The position numbers and the translations under genes were made by a program. The notes below the pieces were generated by a model. The model was given only the letters and a program-made list of their open reading frames with translations. It ran no database searches and was not told the DNA's origin. Of a stretch of 11,467 nucleotides of DNA, positions 1 to 6,340 are shown piece by piece; the stretch's first letter is position 1, and each line of letters begins with the position of its first letter. This DNA comes from M55B144 sp964550615 (GTDB lineage: Bacteria > Bipolaricaulota > Bipolaricaulia > UBA7950 > UBA9294), in NCBI GenBank assembly GCA_964550615.1, contig CAZKAB010000050.1:1-11467 (forward strand), written 5' to 3'.

Positions 1-237
1 AGGCTTGCCGAGAAGTTGGGAGCGCATTTCGTAGTAATGCTGCTGGTTCTTGTTACTGGAACATTTCGGATCTCTTCTGTCATTGATGGGTCATTTGCAG
101 CTGCTATCAGAGAGTGGTGCAGCTACTATCTTTGCACATGGGCGGGAATGCTTAGCCTGTTCGGAGGAGCGGCTCTCGGTTCAGCGCTATTGACCGTCCT
201 GATGGAATCCGTCTTGGAAAGGCTGTGCAGAAGATGA
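1..237 (+). CDS. Hypothetical small membrane protein, 5' end probably outside the window
   Basis: The reading frame is open from the first base of the window, so the gene probably begins upstream. The only internal start candidates are TTG at 16 and ATG at 37, neither with a convincing ribosome-binding site. The visible 78 codons encode two hydrophobic stretches (around HFVVMLLVLVTG and WAGMLSLFGGAALGSALLTVL) separated by a short segment with charged and aromatic residues. The C-terminus is basic (ERLCRR), as expected for a cytoplasmic tail. The TGA stop lies 13 bp before the GTG of the next gene, with an A-rich GGA motif between them, which suggests one transcription unit. I do not recognise the family. 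Seen: a two-helix membrane protein. Inferred: it belongs with the other small membrane genes at 251-1000. Confidence 0.5.
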   Translation, partial: RLAEKLGAHFVVMLLVLVTGTFRISSVIDGSFAAAIREWCSYYLCTWAGMLSLFGGAALGSALLTVLMESVLERLCRR

Positions 238-250
238 GAAAAGGAAACGC

Positions 251-517
251 GTGTTCAATAGATTGCTCCCGAAAAACAGGGTGCTGCGGTTTCTGATCAT
301 CACGTTCTGGCCGCGTGCCATCATGGGCGTGGGAGGACAGTTCGTTCTAGCTCCAACCCCGTGGTTATCGCTCAACGAAGCGTTCAGCAGGTTGACAGAC
401 ATGAGGATATGGGCGCTAATGGCGCCGGTGTATCCTCGTCTCGGTCTATTACTGGCGATAGGCGATTTCAATCTCAATAGGCAACAGCGGACAGAGGACG
501 AGGATGGCAAAGAGTGA
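251..517 (+). CDS. Hypothetical small membrane protein, 88 aa
   Basis: This starts at GTG 251, with AAAAGGAAA (240-247) at ribosome-binding distance. The protein has a basic N-terminus (FNRLLPKNRVLR), a first hydrophobic segment from about residue 13 to 34 that includes FWPRAIMGVGG, a middle region containing LSLNEAFSRLTD, and a second hydrophobic segment (about 52-70, RIWALMAPVYPRLGLLLAIG). It ends in a strongly charged tail (RTEDEDGKE). The layout of two helices with W/P-rich edges recalls small membrane proteins often seen in phage and mobile-element gene clusters, but I cannot name a family and there is no phage gene nearby. The acidic tail could be cytoplasmic. It is tightly packed after the preceding gene and overlaps a possible short gene at 504-575, consistent with an operon. 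Confidence 0.5.
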   Translation: MFNRLLPKNRVLRFLIITFWPRAIMGVGGQFVLAPTPWLSLNEAFSRLTDMRIWALMAPVYPRLGLLLAIGDFNLNRQQRTEDEDGKE

Positions 518-575
518 TCGGGGAATGAATGTGGTCCATGAGCTGACTACGGTCGCATTGATGAGGGAGACATGA
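504..575 (+). CDS. Possible 23-codon gene coupled to the next gene
   Basis: ATG 504 opens a 23-codon frame (begins MAKSDRGMNVV, ends ALMRET). It overlaps the end of the 88-aa gene and stops at TGA 573-575, which overlaps the ATG at 572 of the following gene in an ATGA stop-start arrangement. GAGG at 494-497 is placed 6 bases before the start. It fills the only gap between two neighbouring genes exactly, which is why I list it, but a frame this short can occur by chance. No function is proposed. Confidence 0.25.
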   Translation: MAKSDRGMNVVHELTTVALMRET

Positions 576-1000
576 GGATCAAATTGGCGACAGCAGCCAA
601 AGCGATCATGTTGTTTCTCATAGTGGGTTTAGCTCTGCCTCTCGTATTGGAGAAAGAGATAACCGTCGTCTGGATGATGGTTTCCGCAGCGATATCACTT
701 GCGATAACGGTGGTGCCGGCGTACGTGATCGCAAGACTCAAACAGGGAAGAGCGAATAGGTCCGCACTCACTCCGCGGCAACGGCAGGTAAAGGCGGTTG
801 TCGACGTTCTTGACAAGAGGTGGGTACGGGTAGGCGTCGGCGCATTCCTCCTGTTCATTACGATGGCGTTTGTTGTTCCGCTGCTTGAAGGGGAGAAGCT
901 GAACGAGGCCTATCTCATCATCTCTGCGATCACTTCGCCCGTAGCCGCGATAACCGCCGACTATCTGGATATAAAGTGGAAAGCGCGCAAGCGCTCCTGA
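572..1000 (+). CDS. Hypothetical four-helix membrane protein with an internal duplication
   Basis: Starts at ATG 572 with GAGGGAG (563-569) just upstream and encodes 142 residues. Four hydrophobic segments are visible at about 10-27, 31-54, 86-105 and 112-132, with a basic loop of about 55-85 (RQRQVK) and a basic C-terminus (KWKARKRS). The two halves align without gaps at an offset of 80 residues. Matching positions include L14/L94, F15/F95, P23/P103, L24/L104, S38/S118, A39/A119, Y51/Y131 and K57/K137, with most other positions conservatively hydrophobic. Each half is therefore probably a helical hairpin and the gene a fused duplicate. By the positive-inside rule the basic loop and tail would be cytoplasmic. 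I do not recognise the family. The ATGA overlap upstream suggests translation coupled to the preceding short frame. Confidence 0.6.
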   Translation: MRIKLATAAKAIMLFLIVGLALPLVLEKEITVVWMMVSAAISLAITVVPAYVIARLKQGRANRSALTPRQRQVKAVVDVLDKRWVRVGVGAFLLFITMAFVVPLLEGEKLNEAYLIISAITSPVAAITADYLDIKWKARKRS

Positions 1001-1034
1001 CAGTGCCAATTCCTACAGGAAACACTGATTCACG

Positions 1035-1064
1035 TTGCCCATAGCCCCGCAATCCTGGTATTAT
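1035..1064 (+). promoter_or_regulatory. Candidate sigma70-type promoter for thrS
   Basis: TTGCCC (1035-1040) and TATTAT (1059-1064) are separated by 18 bp, with TGG just before the -10 box. It lies in the 95-bp gap after the membrane-protein cluster and would give a short leader of about 25 bases before the thrS ATG at 1096. The thrS ribosome-binding site is AAGGAGGA (about 1082-1089). This is motif evidence only. Confidence 0.45.
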
Positions 1065-1095
1065 TCATGATTCAACTACCGAAGGAGGAAGAAGA

Positions 1096-3030
1096 ATGAT
1101 CCACGTCTCTTTGCCTGATGGGTCAAGGATCGAGGTCGCCAACGGCGTTTCCGTTCTGGAAGTCGCCGAAGCGATCGGGCCGCGCCTCGCTAAGGATGCG
1201 GTCTGCGCGCTCGTGGACGGCGAATTGCGCGATCTGCGCGAACGCCTTAGCGAGGATTGTGCGGTGACGCTGTACACGCGCGGATCGGCACCGGCGTTGG
1301 AGGTATTGCGGCACACGACGACGCACGTGATGGCCCAAGCGGTGAAGAGACTCTTCCCCGAAGCGCGGTTGGGTATCGGCCCGGCGATCGAGGATGGTTT
1401 CTACTACGACTTCGACGTGCCGGAACCATTCACTCCGGAACAGCTCGAGCTAATCGAAGCGGAGATGCGAAAGATCATCGCCTCCGCTTATCCGATCGAG
1501 CGGTTGGAGGTGAGCAGGGCCGAGGCGGAGAAGGTTCTGTCCGAGCACGATGAACCGCTCAAGCTCGAACTGCTGCGAGACATCGAGGATGAGACCGTCA
1601 CCATGTACAAGCAGGACGATTTCGTCGATTTGTGCCGTGGCCCCCACTTGATGGATACCGGGCGGATCAAGCCGAACACGTTCAAGCTGTTGTCGGTCGC
1701 CGGCGCGTATTGGCGCGGAGACGAGAAGCGGCCGATGCTGCAGCGGATCTACGGTACAGTGTGGGAAAGCCCGCAGGAGTTGGCCGAGCACCTGGAGAAG
1801 CTGGCGCAGATCGAGGCCCGCGATCACCGCAAGTTGATCAAGCAGCTCGACCTCGTGAGCTTCCACGAGGAAGCGGGGGCGGGGCTTGCTTACTGGCATC
1901 CGAACGGCGGCCGCATGCGCGTTATCATCGAGGATTACTGGCGTAAATTGCACTTCGAGGGCGGATACGACATCGTGTTCACCCCGCACATTGGGCGTGC
2001 CCACCTGTGGGAGACATCGGGGCACCTTGACTTCTACAGGGAAGGGATGTACGCGCCGATGGACGTCGACGGGCAGGAATACTACATCAAGCCGATGAAT
2101 TGCCCGTTCCACATCATGATCTACAAGTCGCAGACTCGGTCCTATCGGGACTTGCCGCTTCGCTGGGCCGAACTCGGTACGGTCTACCGCTACGAGCGCA
2201 GCGGCACCTTGCACGGTCTGTTGCGCGTGCGCGGGTTCACTCAGGACGACGCGCATATCTTCTGTACCGCCGACCAGGTGGAGGACGAGATCCTGCGCGT
2301 GCTAGATTTCAGCCTCAATCTGCTGCGCGGGTTCGGGTTCCAGGATTTCAAGGTGGAGCTTTCGGTGCGCGACCCAAGCACTCCGGAGAAGTACGCCGGC
2401 GAAGACGAAATGTGGAACAAGGCAGAGGCGTCGCTCGTGAAGGCGATCGAGGCGCGTAACCTTCCCTACGAGCGGATGGAAGGCGAGGCCGTCTTCTACG
2501 GACCAAAGATCGACATCAAGATCAAGGATGTGCTTGGGCGCAATTGGCAATTGACCACAATCCAGTTCGATTTCAATCTGCCCGGTCGGTTCGACATGAC
2601 CTACGTTGGAGAGGATGGCGCCGAACACCGACCGTTCATGGTGCACCGCGCGCTACTGGGTGCGTTGGAACGCTTCTACGCGCTGTTGGTGGAACACTAC
2701 GCCGGCGCGTTCCCGGTGTGGCTGTCGCCGGTACAGGCGCGCGTGATCCCGATTTCCGACCGCCACAACGACTACGCTCGCGAAGTGGAGGCCGTGTTCA
2801 GGAAGGCGGGCCTGCGAGTTGAGGTCGATGCGAGTTCCGGCAGGATGAACGCCAAGATACGCGCCGCTCAGTTGGAAAAGATTCCTTACATGCTCGTTGT
2901 CGGAGACAAGGAGCAGTCGGAGCGGGCGGTCGCGGTGCGCGTGCGCACGGGCGAAGATCTGGGGGCGCAGCCGGTCGACGAAGTTGTAGCAATGATCGAG
3001 AACAAGGTAAAGGAAAGGGCGCTCGAATAG
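1096..3030 (+). CDS. thrS: Threonine--tRNA ligase
   Basis: Cytoplasmic enzyme that charges tRNA-Thr with threonine using ATP. The 644 residues match the usual bacterial full length. Order of domains: TGS domain (about 1-62); the editing domain with its HxxxH site (H73, H77) and the C180/H184 pair that clears Ser-tRNA-Thr; then the class II catalytic core. The core has motif 2 around RYERSGTLHG...RVRGFTQDD (365-385) and motif 3 at HRALLGALERF (517-527). The zinc ligands expected from the E. coli enzyme are present as C336, H387 and H517. The C-terminal anticodon-binding domain starts near 545 (QARVIPISD). The start is fixed by AAGGAGGA upstream and by the family-typical N-terminus. No T-box is visible in the 95-bp leader. 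The usual downstream genes infC-rpmI-rplT are absent, and an MgtC-family gene follows instead. Confidence 0.98.
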   Translation: MIHVSLPDGSRIEVANGVSVLEVAEAIGPRLAKDAVCALVDGELRDLRERLSEDCAVTLYTRGSAPALEVLRHTTTHVMAQAVKRLFPEARLGIGPAIEDGFYYDFDVPEPFTPEQLELIEAEMRKIIASAYPIERLEVSRAEAEKVLSEHDEPLKLELLRDIEDETVTMYKQDDFVDLCRGPHLMDTGRIKPNTFKLLSVAGAYWRGDEKRPMLQRIYGTVWESPQELAEHLEKLAQIEARDHRKLIKQLDLVSFHEEAGAGLAYWHPNGGRMRVIIEDYWRKLHFEGGYDIVFTPHIGRAHLWETSGHLDFYREGMYAPMDVDGQEYYIKPMNCPFHIMIYKSQTRSYRDLPLRWAELGTVYRYERSGTLHGLLRVRGFTQDDAHIFCTADQVEDEILRVLDFSLNLLRGFGFQDFKVELSVRDPSTPEKYAGEDEMWNKAEASLVKAIEARNLPYERMEGEAVFYGPKIDIKIKDVLGRNWQLTTIQFDFNLPGRFDMTYVGEDGAEHRPFMVHRALLGALERFYALLVEHYAGAFPVWLSPVQARVIPISDRHNDYAREVEAVFRKAGLRVEVDASSGRMNAKIRAAQLEKIPYMLVVGDKEQSERAVAVRVRTGEDLGAQPVDEVVAMIENKVKERALE

Positions 3031-3045
3031 AACGAACGCTTGTTA

Positions 3046-3078
3046 CGAGCATGCTGGGCTTCGTGCGCAGCATGCTCG
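3046..3078 (+). repeat. Perfect 11-bp inverted repeat between thrS and the MgtC gene
   Basis: CGAGCATGCTG (3046-3056) and CAGCATGCTCG (3068-3078) are perfect reverse complements separated by 11 bases. In RNA this forms a stable hairpin that ends 2 bases before the GAGGTGAG ribosome-binding site of the MgtC gene. There is no T-run after it, so it does not look like an ordinary intrinsic terminator on the + strand. It could be an mRNA-processing or stabilising hairpin between cistrons, a partial attenuator or a protein-binding site. The sequence does not decide between these. Confidence 0.75.
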
Positions 3079-3090
3079 CGAGGTGAGATG

Positions 3091-3777
3091 ATGAACGAGC
3101 TTTTCCTCTTGCTAAGAGTGCTCTTCGCGGCCGGTCTCTCCGGCGCAATCGGGATTGAGCGCCAGTTTCACGGCCGGCCGGCGGGACTAAGAACGCATCT
3201 GCTTGTCGGAATCGGAGCCGCTCTCGTAATGGTGACCTTCTCAGCCACCTCCAGCCTTCTCCCCACTACGGGGACGTGGATGGACCTTGTGCGTATCGAT
3301 CCCGGTCGCCTCGCCGCAGGCATTATCACCGGCGTCGGTTTCCTCGGCGCGGGTACAATTCTGCGTGTTGGGGATTGGGTGCGAGGCCTGACCACGGCCG
3401 CGTCGCTATGGTTCGTGGCGGCGCTGGGAATCGCGGCGGGCGACGGCCTATTCATCCTCGCATCGGGGGGAGCCGTCATCGGCCTTGCCGTCCTCACCAT
3501 CGTCAATCGGCTGGAGAATCGCATTCCAAGCACGCTCTACCACAGCCTCTCCATTGGAGTAAGGCCGGATTGTGAGGAGCAAGTGCGCCAGGCGATTGAT
3601 GCCCGCTGCCGTTCGATGCACATGCGGGCGCAGCTTTCCTCTTGGGAGAAGAAGGCTGATGGGCAGGCCATAAGTATGGACTTTCTCATCCGCCACCAGG
3701 GCACGATCGACATTGTTGGGTTTGCGTCCGCAGTCGCCGCTCACGACGGCGTGCTGAACGTCGAGATAAGCTCCTAG
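3091..3777 (+). CDS. MgtC/SapB family membrane protein
   Basis: Integral membrane protein of the MgtC/SapB family. In pathogens these proteins are linked to growth in low magnesium and to control of F-type ATP synthase, but most environmental members are of unknown role. The 228 residues show the family core: GAIGIERQFHGRPAGLRTH (18-36), then RLAAGIITGVGFLGAGTI (73-90) and GLTTAASLW (99-107), with four to five hydrophobic segments up to about residue 138. A soluble C-terminal part (about 150-228) resembles the ACT-like domain of longer members. ATG 3091 is preferred because GAGGTGAG (3080-3087) sits at proper spacing; ATG 3088 or a TTG at 3040 inside the hairpin is less likely. It is probably read through from thrS (60-bp gap) and ends 6 bp from the convergent metK. 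Confidence 0.9.
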   Translation: MNELFLLLRVLFAAGLSGAIGIERQFHGRPAGLRTHLLVGIGAALVMVTFSATSSLLPTTGTWMDLVRIDPGRLAAGIITGVGFLGAGTILRVGDWVRGLTTAASLWFVAALGIAAGDGLFILASGGAVIGLAVLTIVNRLENRIPSTLYHSLSIGVRPDCEEQVRQAIDARCRSMHMRAQLSSWEKKADGQAISMDFLIRHQGTIDIVGFASAVAAHDGVLNVEISS

Positions 3778-3783
3778 AGATCC

Positions 3784-4983
3784 TCAGTCGGGGCGACCGG
3801 CAGTTGAGAGCGCCCGTTTCAGATCTTCCACGCGATCGGTAGCCTCCCACGGCAGATCGATATCGGTACGCCCAAAATGCCCGTAGGCGGATACCCTCTC
3901 GTAGATCGGGCGCAGCAGTTGAAAGCGATCGATGATCGCCGCCGGCCTGAAATCGAACACATCAAGAATGGCCTTTCGCAACTCGTCGTCTTGCACACGT
4001 CCGGTGTCGTGGGTATGGACGTTCACCATCAGCGGCTCGGCCCGGCCGATCGCGTAGGCAATCTCCACATCCGCAGCGGAGGCCAGCCCCGCTGCAACGA
4101 TGTTCTTGGCTACGTAGCGCGCCATGTACGACCCGGAACGATCAACTTTGGTCGGATCCTTGCCGGAAAAGGCGCCGCCGCCGTGTGAGCCGTATCCGCC
4201 GTAGGTATCGACAATGATCTTGCGGCCGGTGACGCCGGTGTCCGATGCCGGTCCACCGATAACGAACCGGCCGGATGAGTTGACGAGCAGAAGGGTCTCC
4301 TTGTCTGCCCATTTTCCCATTACCGGCTTGATGACGTATTCGATGATATCGCGGCGGAGCGTTTCCTGATCGACATCGGGGTCGTGTTGCGCCGCGATGA
4401 GCACCGCGGATGCGCGCATCGGCCGGCCGTCGTTGTACTCGATCGTCACCTGCGATTTACCGTCGGGACGTAGATAGGAAAGGGCATTCTCCTTACGCAG
4501 TGTCGCCAAGCGGCGCGTGAGCCGGTGGGCGAGCGCGATCGGCAGCGGCATCAGTTCGTCGGTGTCGCTGCACGCATACCCGAACATGATCCCCTGATCG
4601 CCGGCTCCGATCGTATCATAGCGGTCCTTGGATCCCTCATCCCGCGATTCGGATGAGTGTTCCACCGCCGCTGCGATATCTGCGGATTGCTCTTTGATCG
4701 CCGATACTACCGCGCAATCACTGTAGTTGAATCCCAAGCCCGGCCGATCGTAGCCGACAGCGGCGATAACGCCGCGAGTAATGGCATCTATGTCAACATA
4801 TGTGGATGTGGAAATCTCGCCACCCACAATTACCAAACCGGTTGTCAGGAACGTTTCACACGCGACATGAGCGTATTGATCGCGAGAAATAATAGCATCC
4901 AAAACGGCGTCGGAGATTCGATCGGCGATCTTGTCGGGATGTCCCTCGGTCACCGATTCCGACGTACGAAAGTGCCTACGCAT
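3784..4983 (-). CDS. metK: S-adenosylmethionine synthetase (methionine adenosyltransferase)
   Basis: Makes SAM from methionine and ATP, releasing phosphate and pyrophosphate, in the cytoplasm. The 399 residues are close to the normal bacterial length. Signature elements: EGHPDK near the N-terminus (13-18), the nucleotide-binding GAGDQG (126-131), and the glycine-rich GGGAFSGKD (268-276) followed by DRSGSY (281-286). Start ATG 4983 (reading leftward) is supported by AAGGAGG at 4994-4988 and by the family N-terminus (FRTSESVTEGHPDK). metK is divergent from the larA homologue, and its leader can fold into a three-way junction (see the leader entry). No recognisable S-box or other described SAM-riboswitch core was found. 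It is convergent with the MgtC gene with only 6 bp between the stops and no terminator visible there. Confidence 0.98.
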   Translation of the reverse strand: MRRHFRTSESVTEGHPDKIADRISDAVLDAIISRDQYAHVACETFLTTGLVIVGGEISTSTYVDIDAITRGVIAAVGYDRPGLGFNYSDCAVVSAIKEQSADIAAAVEHSSESRDEGSKDRYDTIGAGDQGIMFGYACSDTDELMPLPIALAHRLTRRLATLRKENALSYLRPDGKSQVTIEYNDGRPMRASAVLIAAQHDPDVDQETLRRDIIEYVIKPVMGKWADKETLLLVNSSGRFVIGGPASDTGVTGRKIIVDTYGGYGSHGGGAFSGKDPTKVDRSGSYMARYVAKNIVAAGLASAADVEIAYAIGRAEPLMVNVHTHDTGRVQDDELRKAILDVFDFRPAAIIDRFQLLRPIYERVSAYGHFGRTDIDLPWEATDRVEDLKRALSTAGRPD

Positions 4984-4987
4984 GTTG

Positions 4988-5063
4988 CCTCCTTAAATGT
5001 GAATCCTAGCTTGAGAAGACACTCACTGCAAGGTGGCGAACCATTGGCAGCGGGACTAGAATC
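4988..5063 (-). promoter_or_regulatory. Structured metK leader, candidate cis-regulatory RNA
   Basis: Read as metK mRNA, this leader can form a closing helix P1 of 9 pairs (5063-5055 with 5010-5002, three G-U pairs). It encloses hairpin P2 (5050-5026: CUGC, AA, GGU pairing with ACC, UU, GCAG around loop UCGCC, with two single-base bulges) and hairpin P3 (5025-5012: UGAG/CUCA). The junction linkers are only 4, 0 and 1 bases. The G-U pairs form only in the metK transcript; on the other strand they become A/C mismatches. The P2 segment CCACCUU (5036-5030) can alternatively pair with the ribosome-binding site AAGGAGG (4994-4988) at 6 of 7 positions. The fold and the alternative pairing are seen by hand; that it senses SAM or anything else is inference. 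Confidence 0.4.
5034..5062 (+). promoter_or_regulatory. Candidate promoter for the larA-birA-DUF47 operon
   Basis: TGGCGA (5034-5039) and TAGAAT (5057-5062) are 17 bp apart. The -10 box matches the sigma70 consensus at 5 of 6 positions, the -35 box at 3 of 6. Transcription would start near 5069, leaving AGGAGG (5073-5078) just before the GTG 5085 start. It overlaps the DNA encoding the metK leader, so the two divergent units would share control sequence. No convincing promoter for metK itself was found; it must lie right of 5063, inside or next to the start of larA. Confidence 0.35.
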
Positions 5064-5084
5064 TTGCCGAACAGGAGGTGCGGC

Positions 5085-6335
5085 GTGGCAAAGGTTCGGC
5101 TTCCATACGGCGATAGCGCGATTACTCTTGACATCCCTGATGATAAGCTGATCGGGGTCATTGAAGGAAAGAAGTGTGACAAGGTCGAATTGAAGCAGGC
5201 GTTCAACGCGGCATGGGACAACCCGATCGGGATCGATGATCCGGCAGCGGCGCTGACACCTGGAGAAAAGGTGGTCTTCGTGGTGACAGATCACACCCGC
5301 GCCACGCCGACTCGCGAGATCTTCCCGCTGATTTGGGATCGCATCAAATCACGAGTTCACAAGGACGACGTGACGATTGTTGTTGCCACCGGAACCCATC
5401 GCGCCCCGTCCGAGGAAGAGCTTACGGCGATGCTCGGCGACCTGCGCGACGAGTTCAACGTAGTAATACACAACTGCGACCGTAATTCGGTGGAGATCGG
5501 GAAAAGCAAGAGGGGAACGCCGATCCTCATTGATAGCGCTGTGGCGCTCGCGGACCATGTGGTAACGATCGGCCATATCGGCATGCACTACTACGCCGGT
5601 TATTCCGGCGGGGCGAAGAACATCCTCCCCGGTGTTGCCGGTCGAAAGACAATCGAGACCAATCACGCCCAACTGACCGACCCTCACTGCGAAGCCTGCA
5701 TATACGACGAGAATCCGATCAGTACCGAAATGATGGAGGCGGCACGCCTCATCGACGTCGATTTCCTTGTAGACTGCGTGTTCGATGCCGAGGGCGGAGT
5801 GGCCAAGTTCTTCATCGGAGATGTGGAAGCAGCACACGCAGCCGGTCGCCGGTTTTGGGATAGTTTGTTCCAAGTGGACATTCCCGAACGGGCCGACGTG
5901 GTAATCGTATCCGCAGGCGGGCATCCAAAGGACATCGACCTGTATCAGGCGTACAAAGCGCTGTACAACGCAGGGAAAGCGGTGAAGCACGGGGGACTGA
6001 TTCTGTTGATCGCCGCCTGCACGGACGGGGTAGGAAACGACCTGTTCTACGACTGGGTTATCCGCAGCAACACGCCGGCGGATGTGTTCGATATTCTGCA
6101 GAGAGAGGGGTTTAAGCTCGGTGGGCACAAGGCTGTTTATCTGGCGCGTGACGTGGAGCGCGCCGACATCGACCTCTTTTCAGAGATGCCGGAAGACCTT
6201 GTGAGGTCGTTCTTCCTTACGCCAATCGACAAACCGCAGCGAATCGTGAGCATCGCACATGAGCGGTTCGGTGATGCGTTTCGCGTTCTCGTGATGCCGC
6301 ACGGTGCGGACACGTTCCCCAGGGGGGATCGATAG
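5085..6335 (+). CDS. larA: LarA-family nickel-dependent 2-hydroxyacid racemase/epimerase (lactate racemase-like, DUF2088)
   Basis: Cytoplasmic enzyme of the LarA superfamily, which uses the nickel-pincer (NPN) cofactor to racemise or epimerise 2-hydroxyacids; L. plantarum LarA acts on lactate. From GTG 5085 it is 416 residues, typical for the family, with AGGAGG 6 bases upstream (a TTG at 5064 is possible but lies before that site). The key positions are present with the same spacing as in LarA: TDHTRATP (68-75), GTHR (103-106), then H168 and K178 in HYYAGYSGGAK (the lysine that carries the cofactor), H194 in ETNHA (nickel ligand), and Q288/K291 in QAYK. All this predicts an active NPN enzyme. 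The substrate cannot be read from sequence, because the family includes malate, gluconate and other acid racemases. Cofactor genes larB, larC and larE are not in the window. It is followed by birA after 5 bp. Confidence 0.88.
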   Translation: MAKVRLPYGDSAITLDIPDDKLIGVIEGKKCDKVELKQAFNAAWDNPIGIDDPAAALTPGEKVVFVVTDHTRATPTREIFPLIWDRIKSRVHKDDVTIVVATGTHRAPSEEELTAMLGDLRDEFNVVIHNCDRNSVEIGKSKRGTPILIDSAVALADHVVTIGHIGMHYYAGYSGGAKNILPGVAGRKTIETNHAQLTDPHCEACIYDENPISTEMMEAARLIDVDFLVDCVFDAEGGVAKFFIGDVEAAHAAGRRFWDSLFQVDIPERADVVIVSAGGHPKDIDLYQAYKALYNAGKAVKHGGLILLIAACTDGVGNDLFYDWVIRSNTPADVFDILQREGFKLGGHKAVYLARDVERADIDLFSEMPEDLVRSFFLTPIDKPQRIVSIAHERFGDAFRVLVMPHGADTFPRGDR

Positions 6336-6340
6336 TCCTG

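Noticed and set aside
1001..1095. T-box leader before thrS
   Set aside because: The region is only 95 bases and contains no T-box core sequence or terminator/antiterminator pair.
1067..1099. 10-codon leader frame (MIQLPKEEEE) whose stop overlaps the thrS ATG
   Set aside because: It has no ribosome-binding site, and its glutamate run is simply the translation of the thrS ribosome-binding region GAGGAAGAAGAA. It contains no threonine codons that would support attenuation.
1450..2256. 268-codon open frame on the - strand inside thrS
   Set aside because: It is antisense to the catalytic part of a clearly coding gene and shows no recognisable domain. Long antisense frames are expected opposite GC-rich coding sequence.
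4984..5084. Known SAM-I (S-box), SAM-II or SAM-III riboswitch
   Set aside because: I could not find the conserved core sequences of these families. Only the general three-way architecture is suggestive, so it is reported as an unassigned leader.
5349..6128. 259-codon open frame on the - strand inside larA
   Set aside because: It covers the same stretch as the conserved LarA active-site region on the + strand, with no family resemblance of its own.
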